NCBI GenBank assembly: GCA_030998225.1
Contig: JAPYXD010000522.1
Span: forward strand, 3,286,001 to 3,350,000
DNA length: 64,000 nucleotides
DNA from: Diplolepis rosae
Taxonomy: Eukaryota; Arthropoda; Insecta; Hymenoptera; Diplolepididae
Reading direction: 5' to 3'
In this document: in pieces, positions 57,721 to 64,000 of the stretch
How the letters are laid out: every line of letters starts with the position of its first letter
Position numbering within the stretch: position 1 is the first letter of the stretch
Translations under genes and position numbers: made by a program
The notes under the pieces: generated by a model
What the model was told of the DNA's origin: nothing
The model's database searches: none
Seen by the model: only the letters and a program-made list of their open reading frames with translations

Positions 57721-57918
57721 CACTGAGAAAACAGTTTTGTGAAATCAACAAAAATTTTTTTGTTGGTATTTAGCTAAAAAAATTCTTTTGTTGTGCCAAC
57801 AAAACATTTTGCTGTATCAATCAAATTTTGTTACTTAAACAACATGTTTTGTTGGGACAACAAAATATTTTGTCAGGGCAACAAAAAAAGATTTGTTGGA
57901 TAAATTTTTTTCTCAGTG
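57721..57918. mobile_element. CACTG MITE rich in CAACAAAA words (CMC-type)
   Basis: 198 bp, starting CACTGAGAAAACAG and ending TTTTTTTCTCAGTG, with TA on both sides. The interior repeats TTTTGTTG and CAACAAAA in both senses. It is inserted into the dispersed repeat spanning 57,600-58,085, whose TAAAATCTAC and AAGCGGATTTTT halves it separates. Confidence 0.85.
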
Positions 57919-58376
57919 TAAAAGCGGATTTTTAAATATTTTTCAGATATCACTAGAAGCTAAGTGAAACATACAGAAAATCTAATTCTTGAACTTAACT
58001 TCATGTAAAATATACTAAAAATTCAGGTTCTAAAAATAAGTACAAAACTTCCATATCAATTTTAGAAATTTTTTTTTTCGTCTATAGCTGAAAAATAAAA
58101 AACATACAGAAAGGAAAATAGTTCAAGAAACTTTACTCAACTTTTGACCAAATTTGAAGATATGGACAAGTTGGAGATTATTTAATATTATTGTAATAAT
58201 TTTTAATGTACATTTAGAAACCTTTCACTACATTTTTAAAGTTTACCGAACTGTGATGCATTCTTTAAGATTTGGTACGTCACAAATTATTACAATAATT
58301 TTAAATAATCTCAAACTTGTCCATGTGTTCCAACTTTGCCGTAGTATATTTTAAATATAATTATTAATCTATTATA

Positions 58377-58997
58377 TTAAGGTAGTTGATCCACGAAAAT
58401 TAGACCTCAAGCAAAAACAGATAATATTGCTTTCAAAAATAGAAATATTATTATTGAAGGGCTATTTTGGAAGAGAAAAGATTAATTTCCATGAAAAAAA
58501 TTTGAAATAAAGAATAATAATTTAATTAATAAATTTTATTTTTGCCCCAAATTTTTTTCTTATCGCTTCTTACCAAATTTTAAAAAATTATGCAATTTCC
58601 AATTTTCGAAAATGAATAAATTATTATCAAATTCAGCAATTTGTTTATAAAAATTTCGTTTTAAAAAATGTATTTTTAATGGTTTCAGCCATTAAAGAAT
58701 GTATTTTTAAACATCAGAAACGGTGAAGTTGTGGGAAATCTTTTCTCTGAAAAAATGATTCATGATTTATTAGAATCGCATAATTTTTTAAAATTTGGTA
58801 AGAAGCGATAAGAAAAAAAAATTGGGTCAAAAATAAAATTTATTAATAAAATTATTTTTCTGTGTTTCAAATTTTTTTCTTGTAAAATAATCTTTTCTCT
58901 TTCAAAATAGCCCTTCAATAATAATATTGCTATTTTTGAAAGCAAAATTATCTATTTTTGTCTGAGGTCTAATTTTCGTGGATGAAAACTACCTTAA
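58377..58997. mobile_element. TTAA-ended foldback element (TTAAGGTAGT), copy 2
   Basis: 621 bp, starting TTAAGGTAGTTGATCCACG and ending CGTGGATGAAAACTACCTTAA. Long arms include AAATTAGACCTCA/TGAGGTCTAATTT and CTTATCGCTTCTTACC in both senses. Essentially the same length as the copy at 49,821. Non-coding. Confidence 0.82.
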
Positions 58998-59699
58998 TTG
59001 AAGTGATAAAGTCATAAATTTTCGCTTTCAAACAGCAACCTGCGATTTAGGTTAACGGGTTGAAGAACTCAAACTCATAGTGCGTTACGTTTATTTGAGT
59101 CGGGGATGTAGATAAAGGAAATTAACTAAGTATGTTATTCCTTTGTTTCACTAGTAATAATTCTCCTTCAAGTTTTGAAAACTACTTTTAGCGATAGAGT
59201 ATTACTGCAAAAAACCACTTGAATCTTTTCTAGCTTTTTTATTTTTTCATCTCATACCCGTTACTCACGAAGCGATAAAAAATTTATAAATAAATCTCAA
59301 AGTTACCAAAATACTTGAACAGAGCTCTCCTGCTGCACAATTTATTGAAAATTAATTTGCATCTACAGTACTTCGAGTTCAATCCTAATATCAAACCCAG
59401 TAGTTTTTGATATTCATTGCGATAAAAGTATGTTTTGAAATTAATATTTTCCACCTTGGAAAGAGCACAACACTCACTCATATAAGAAAAAAGATAGGGT
59501 CTCTAGTGAAATGTAAAATTTACAAACTTCCAAAAGTGTCACTGAATGGGCGATGAATTTCTTAATAAAAGCTAGCATTTGCACTCCACTGTTTTTCTCA
59601 CTAATGAACAACTTATTGTAAGTATCTGCATCGTGAGTAAAGTAATTGGTGATTGATCGATGATTGATCTATCATAGTAATGATGTTTAGAATAAGAGA

Positions 59700-60110
59700 T
59701 GCATTCAAGCAAATGTTCTTTCTTGAACTGAATGCGAAGAAGTTTCAAGTCGACTTGGTGGAGTTGCCTGGAGAAAGAGAGCGGTAGCGGGAGCGGGAGG
59801 AGTACGAGCAAGGATGGCTTGGCAGACCACTCTGATGTAACAGAACGAAATTACCTTCTGCTTCTGCGAAGAGTATAAAGCGAGACCGCATAATGCGCCA
59901 TGTCGAGTGTACACGACCAGCCCAGGTTACCGGCTACCATCTACCAGTTACCCATGCTTTACGGCTGCTAATCTGCCTTGAGTATAACGCTCCAACGCTT
60001 ACCAACTTACATATATTCCTCGCGTGTGGAAATCTGCCCATTTTAGCCCGATTTATGTCTGTGCTCCAACTTGCGCCCAGATGGGCTGCCCCATTGACAA
60101 GAAAGTGAAT
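59700..60110. promoter_or_regulatory. GC-richer island with TATA-like box; possible 5' exon or promoter
   Basis: About 400 bp less AT-rich than its surroundings, with GAGTATAAAGCG at about 59,871-59,882 on plus. Donor-like sites are seen on minus (GCAGAAG|GTAATT near 59,855; AATAT|GTAAGT near 60,010). No frame gives a recognisable protein. It might hold upstream PHLPP exons, a separate promoter or a transposon fragment. Confidence 0.25.
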
Positions 60111-60230
60111 TATTACAAGATTACGTTAATTATACGATCGACTGAATGCAATATCTCAGCTTTAATGGAAAATTATAACTTATTTATACTTTGTAATTAT
60201 CAAAACATTAGTCAATAAATTTATAGATTT

Positions 60231-60969
60231 GGAAAGGCCATCTATTTTCTTCTCTAAATTATAATACCGTTAACACCAAATCCACAAATTAATTATCTGA
60301 CCTAAAACCTTTACAACATCTAAATATGCAGAATACACAAGGATTTTACAACTATGTACGAAATGAATACAATCAACAACTTGTTACAGACATCAAATTA
60401 TATGAACAATTTACCAGCAACCTAAAGAAAAGAGAGATAGAGAGAAAATTCTTATTACAATGTAGATCGCACAACATACTTCCTAATCAAATTTTAAATC
60501 AAACACATATCAATATCAGATTTTTCCCAAAACATGCCTGCGAAAAGATTGAAAACTCCACTAAACTTTTTGGTAAAAAAATTTTGAACTTTGGAATTAC
60601 CGACATTTCACATGAAATCAAACAAATCAGCAAAGATATCTATTACTACAGAATGAAAATTATAGACCAAACTTCAAATGATTTTTACAACAATTTAAAC
60701 ACAAAAAATCCAGTTACCATTGAAAAATTTACAAACAAATTACAGAACAATATTATAAATAATCTGAAAAATCTGAAAGTTACTAAAATTCCAATATTAG
60801 TTACAGACAGAAAAAATTGGTTTATAAACATGTCAAACAAAGAAATCCCTGACAGCGTTGCAGACATTCTGAGTCTTGGTGGTAAGTTTGCTTTTAATTA
60901 CAATAAAAAAACTTTTCCTACTAAAAAAAAAATGACCGGAAAGGCCATCTATTTTCTTCTCTAAATTAG
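60231..60969 (+). mobile_element. Fragment of a Penelope-like element between 31-bp direct repeats
   Basis: A 31-base sequence starting GGAAAGGCCATCTATTTTCT is repeated directly at about 60,231-60,262 and 60,938-60,969. The second copy closes the open frame at 60,326-60,964. Penelope-like elements often carry direct terminal repeats from tandem integration. Alternatively these may be a target duplication or deletion scar. Confidence 0.5.
60326..60964 (+). pseudogene. N-terminal part of a Penelope-like element protein (212 aa, truncated)
   Basis: Lys/Asn-rich protein with an IERKFLLQC stretch and, near the C-terminus, WFINMSNKEIPDSVADIL followed by LSLGGKF. This motif precedes the reverse transcriptase in Penelope-like and related elements (an NLS-x-LG-x-KF pattern). 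The RT and GIY-YIG nuclease that should follow are absent; the frame runs into the second direct repeat after FPTKKK. Hence a truncated copy. The family call rests on this one motif and could be wrong. Confidence 0.5.
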
Positions 60970-61061
60970 TCAATAAAGTTGATAAGAATTAACATTCTTC
61001 TGAGCTTTCACCTGGTAACCCGTACAGAACCCCATTATTTGTAGTCATTTCTTTCCCTTAA

Positions 61062-61370
61062 GGCCATAGACCAACCAGATTACGTGATTCGTGTAACCCA
61101 ATTTCTGTAAAAAATGAAATGACAAGTTGAGCATTTGTGAGAGTAAATTAAATGCACTACGTCAAGTCTATCTATTCTTAGATGTTTATAATTATACATT
61201 TTCTTTTTATAATTATAAACATTTATGACCATACAGACCTATATTAATGTATTTTATTTAATTCCACAAATGTTCAGTTACTTATCTTACTTTTTACAGA
61301 AATGGGGTTACACAAACTGAAATACCGGTAAAGTAGGAATCTAGTCACGTAACCAGGTTGGTACATGGCC
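61062..61370. mobile_element. Foldback MITE with GGCCATGGA-type ends, copy 2
   Basis: 309 bp from GGCCATAGACCAACCAGATT to CCAGGTTGGTACATGGCC. Arms contain GATTACGTGATT and AATCTAGTCACGTAACC, and an internal ATAATTATAAACATTTATGA palindrome is present. The left flank is TTAA and the right TTGA, so a TTAA duplication may have decayed. Confidence 0.72.
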
Positions 61371-61615
61371 TTGATGTAGTGCACAATTTAGTTAATTACT
61401 TACGCCACTAATTATTATTAATATGGATACATCCGCTAAAAAACGCAGGGCGACTTATAAATTACGTGTGCGAGTAAAGAAAATATCGAGCTGTGAAAGA
61501 AGTTAGACAAATATTTAAAGAAAACTCTAGTGATGATGTTTTAAAAAGATATCTTTTTAAAATAGAAATACCGGTAACACCAAATATACAAAATCTAGTG
61601 ATGATGGTACATATG

Positions 61616-62561
61616 TCATTTCAAAGCTTTTAGATTTAAGTCTTTTTCAAGAGTGATACATTCATTCCAACGCTTCTCTAACATTTCGATGTCTTTTTTG
61701 TAGAACGACTTATCTTCAGTTCCAGAAATCACTTCTTGATTGGGGACAAATCTCTTTCTCTGGAGCATTCTGTTTAGGTCTGCATATAGGTAGAAATCGC
61801 TGGGAGCCAGTTCCGAAAAATACGGTCGATGGGGAAGCAATTCAAAGTGCAATTCATGCAATTTTGCCATTGATGCGAATGACTTGTGACACGATGCATT
61901 TTCTTGATGGAAGAGGATCTTTTTCAAATGAGGACGTTTTTTCTTGATTTCTTCGCTCAACCGGTGCAATAACGACGCATAATACGCTCCAGTTATCGTT
62001 TGTCCTTTTTCCAAGTAATCGGTGTAAATAATTCCGCGTGGATCCCAAAAAACCGTGGCCATGACCTTGCCGGCCGATTTCACTGTCTTCGCCTTCTTCG
62101 AAGCCTGTTCGCCTTCAAAACCCCTCTGTTTTGACTGTTCCTTTGTCTCTGGAGTGTAGTGGTGTATCTATGTTTCATCCACAGTTGTGTATCGACGCAG
62201 AAACTCGTCAGGATTGCGACGGGACGCCCAATTTTTCGTGCAAAATTGAAAACACTGTATCTTGCGATATCCCTGTGGCCTCAACTATTTTGCACACTTT
62301 GATTCGTCGATCACTTAAAACCATATCGTGGATTTTATCAACCATTTCGGGGATTGTCACTTCCACTAGACGTCCCGAACGATATTCATCTTTCGTGGAT
62401 GTTATGGCCACGTTTACCCCATTGTAAACAGTTGCAAACACAGGAGCAGATGTGCCATGAACTTCATCCAATACAGCTTTGATCTCTTTCGGTGTTAAGC
62501 CTTTGAAATATAATTGTTTAATCACCACTCGAAACTTACTTTTTTCCATTTTTCTACGCAC
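61616..62561 (-). pseudogene. Mariner transposase (mellifera-like), inactivated
   Basis: Cut-and-paste DD34D transposase remnant. The N-terminal helix-turn-helix region starts at 62,549 (MEKSKFRVVIKQLYFKG) and reaches GISQDTVFSILHEKLGV. An internal deletion then joins to a different frame carrying NPDEFLRR and TVDET, where the usual Trp is a stop (TAG near 62,170). The C-terminal frame (62,083-61,616) has KVMATVFWDPRG and LAPSDFYLY with the third Asp. The second catalytic site reads FHQENASCH, Glu in place of Asp. At least four separate lesions make it dead. Terminal repeats were not resolved. Confidence 0.88.
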
Positions 62562-62939
62562 GCAAAAGTTTTTTCTTTAATCAACAATCAAAATGAAACC
62601 ATGTGATGGATATAACTGAGATTTTAACAGGTCTATAGTGAGTAATGATGCTTACTCAAACCAAACCATTTTCGATACTACGAGCACTATCTCTTGGATA
62701 TTCTAAGGACTTATTGAACGAGCCTCTTGAAATACCGTGCGCATCTCAAAATACGGGGGCCAAAACCTTATCAGCTGACATTTGCGTTTTTTGTCGCTTT
62801 GGATGGTTTTAACCCTTTTCTTTTTTTACTCAGCTGACTGCCGATTTGACCCTGGAGTGTAATGATAGATCCATTTTTCATCCATTATCATATACCGAAT
62901 GAAAAAATCCTTTTTATTGCGCTGAAATAGCGAACATTT

Positions 62940-63200
62940 TTCAAATTCAAGATGGCGGATCCAATATTGCGGATGCCGAAAGTAAATTTTCAAGAAAATT
63001 GATGAAAAAATTTACCAATGGGTTTTTTGGGTCGCTGATTACGAATCCAACGTCAGATTTTCAAGATTTAAGATGGCGGATCCAATATGGCGGCCACCGA
63101 AGTGTTACTTTTCATTAATATTCTTGAAAAATAACGTTCCGATGTCCACCCTGTTGGATCCGCCATCTTGTATTTTCAAAATCTAACGTTGAATTCGTAG
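62940..63200. repeat. Repeated AAGATGGCGGATCCAATAT words, direct and inverted
   Basis: AAGATGGCGGATCCAATAT occurs at about 62,950 and 63,071; the inverse GTTGGATCCGCCATCTTG is near 63,162. Intervening words (AATCTAACGTTGAATTCGTAG against TACGAATCCAACGTCAGATT) are also inverted, so this is an imperfect foldback. Confidence 0.6.
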
Positions 63201-63530
63201 CCAGCGATCCTAAAAGCTTACTCCCACCAAATTTCAAATTATTACCTTGGATAGATTCTTCAAAAATGAATTTTTTCGAAAAAAGTACAATTTTTTCAGT
63301 TTGTTCATTTATAAATCTAATATTATTAGCAATTCTGCTAATTTGAATGTATATTTGTGATATTTCACCACTTAAGTATCTGAAAGTAGCAAAAAACCTG
63401 ATCTTAATACATTAAAAATATTCGAATAGCAAAAATAAAAAAAAATTGTGGTGGTAATCTTACACAACTTTAATTTATGATCAGCCAGAACCATTTTGTG
63501 GTCTTTTTTTTATGTTTTCTGGAACAACTG

Positions 63531-63728
63531 CCAAATTTGGGGGCCAGAGCCTTCAGCCTCATCGGTGTTTGTACGGCCACGTTTAAAATCAGCAAACCAC
63601 TTCTTTACCATTTGTCTCAATGGAGCAGAGTCCGGATAACACTGGTCAAGCCATTGATTTGCTTAAACGGTCTTTTTTCCCATTAAAAAGTAATGCTTCA
63701 TCAAGACACGAAATTCAGATTTTTCCAT
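63531..63728 (-). pseudogene. Second mariner-type transposase fragment, N-terminus only
   Basis: On minus from ATG 63,728: MEKSEFRVLMKHYFLMGKKT, then a stop codon (TAA) replacing an expected charged residue, then QWLDQCYPDSAP, VKKWFADFKRGRTNTDEAEG. This is the N-terminal DNA-binding part of a mariner-type transposase. The remainder is absent. It differs from both the relic at 61,616-62,561 and the one at 23,037, so three mariner lineages are present. Confidence 0.82.
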
Positions 63729-64000
63729 TGTTTTGAAAATTACAAAAGTAGCGTCACTAAAACCATCGTAACTTGTGAACTAAATGTCAGATTATCATAA
63801 AATTTTGACACGTATCGTTTGAAGGTAGATACTTCCTAACAAGCATATTGATTTGTCAATAGTATTGCCATATATATGCCATCCAACGAAATTATTGACA
63901 AAAAATGCATAGTTATCATATTTCTTGAGTAAAATAATAAGCTTAAGGGCGATAGAATTTTCAAGCACACTTCAAAAAATCCTTCGAGGTGACCTACTTT

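Noticed and set aside
1..64000. CRISPR array
   Set aside because: Tandem repeats present have no uniform short repeat with unique spacers, and the DNA is eukaryotic.
1..64000. tRNA or rRNA genes
   Set aside because: No convincing A/B boxes with a cloverleaf, and no rRNA sequence noticed; a tRNAscan run would be needed to exclude a diverged tRNA.

Overview
This window is AT-rich animal nuclear DNA. Introns have GT/AG boundaries, the two host genes are metazoan, there is a spliceosomal U5 RNA gene, and transposons are dense. The mixture (DIRS-type retrotransposon, CACTA-like elements, mariner, hAT and Helentron-like elements) points to an insect. A hymenopteran is my guess, but nothing here proves it.

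Host genes. Two conserved protein genes, both on the minus strand, sit at the edges. At the left (204-4,087, continuing past base 1) is a GPCPD1/GDE5-like glycerophosphodiester phosphodiesterase: a CBM20 starch-binding domain followed by the start of the GDPD catalytic domain. A candidate non-coding first exon lies near 16,436, giving a 12-kb first intron full of repeats. At 45,644-53,594 are the last ten coding exons of PHLPP: leucine-rich repeats, a PP2C-type phosphatase domain and a TTEL C-terminus. Its 5' exons were not found. A U5 snRNA gene (about 52,082-52,204, plus strand) lies in a PHLPP intron, opposite to that gene.

Mobile DNA. Between the host genes is a ~12.7-kb nested unit (29,287-42,004). 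The outer layer is a ~4.9-kb DIRS-like tyrosine-recombinase retrotransposon: gag, RT-RNase H-methyltransferase-like pol, YR, 84-bp perfect inverted terminal repeats and an internal complementary region. Its YR gene is split by a 7.8-kb CACTA/CMC-like DNA transposon (33,608-41,409; CACGGAGAAAC ends; 2-bp CG duplication). This DNA transposon carries two genes: a nine-exon ORF of unknown function and a C2H2-finger transposase, joined by an ATGA overlap. The transposase is frameshifted by a 5-bp tandem duplication.

A second nest (23,037-28,960) holds mariner remnants, two hAT-like elements with perfect 8-bp target duplications, and Helentron-like (HINE) elements. HINE copies also occur at 11,936-13,720 and 55,189-56,510. 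The latter lies inside the T-tract of a CACTG foldback MITE whose intact sister is at 17,917-18,145. Other repeats are a ~260-bp palindromic MITE with eight copies, a ~245-bp satellite array (7,495-9,300), degenerate polypyrimidine arrays (17-21.6 kb), TTAA-flanked foldback elements, a Penelope-like fragment and two more mariner relics at the right end.

Most of the window is therefore intron and intergenic DNA repeatedly colonised by nested elements. The two nests preserve clean junctions, so insertion order can be read directly.
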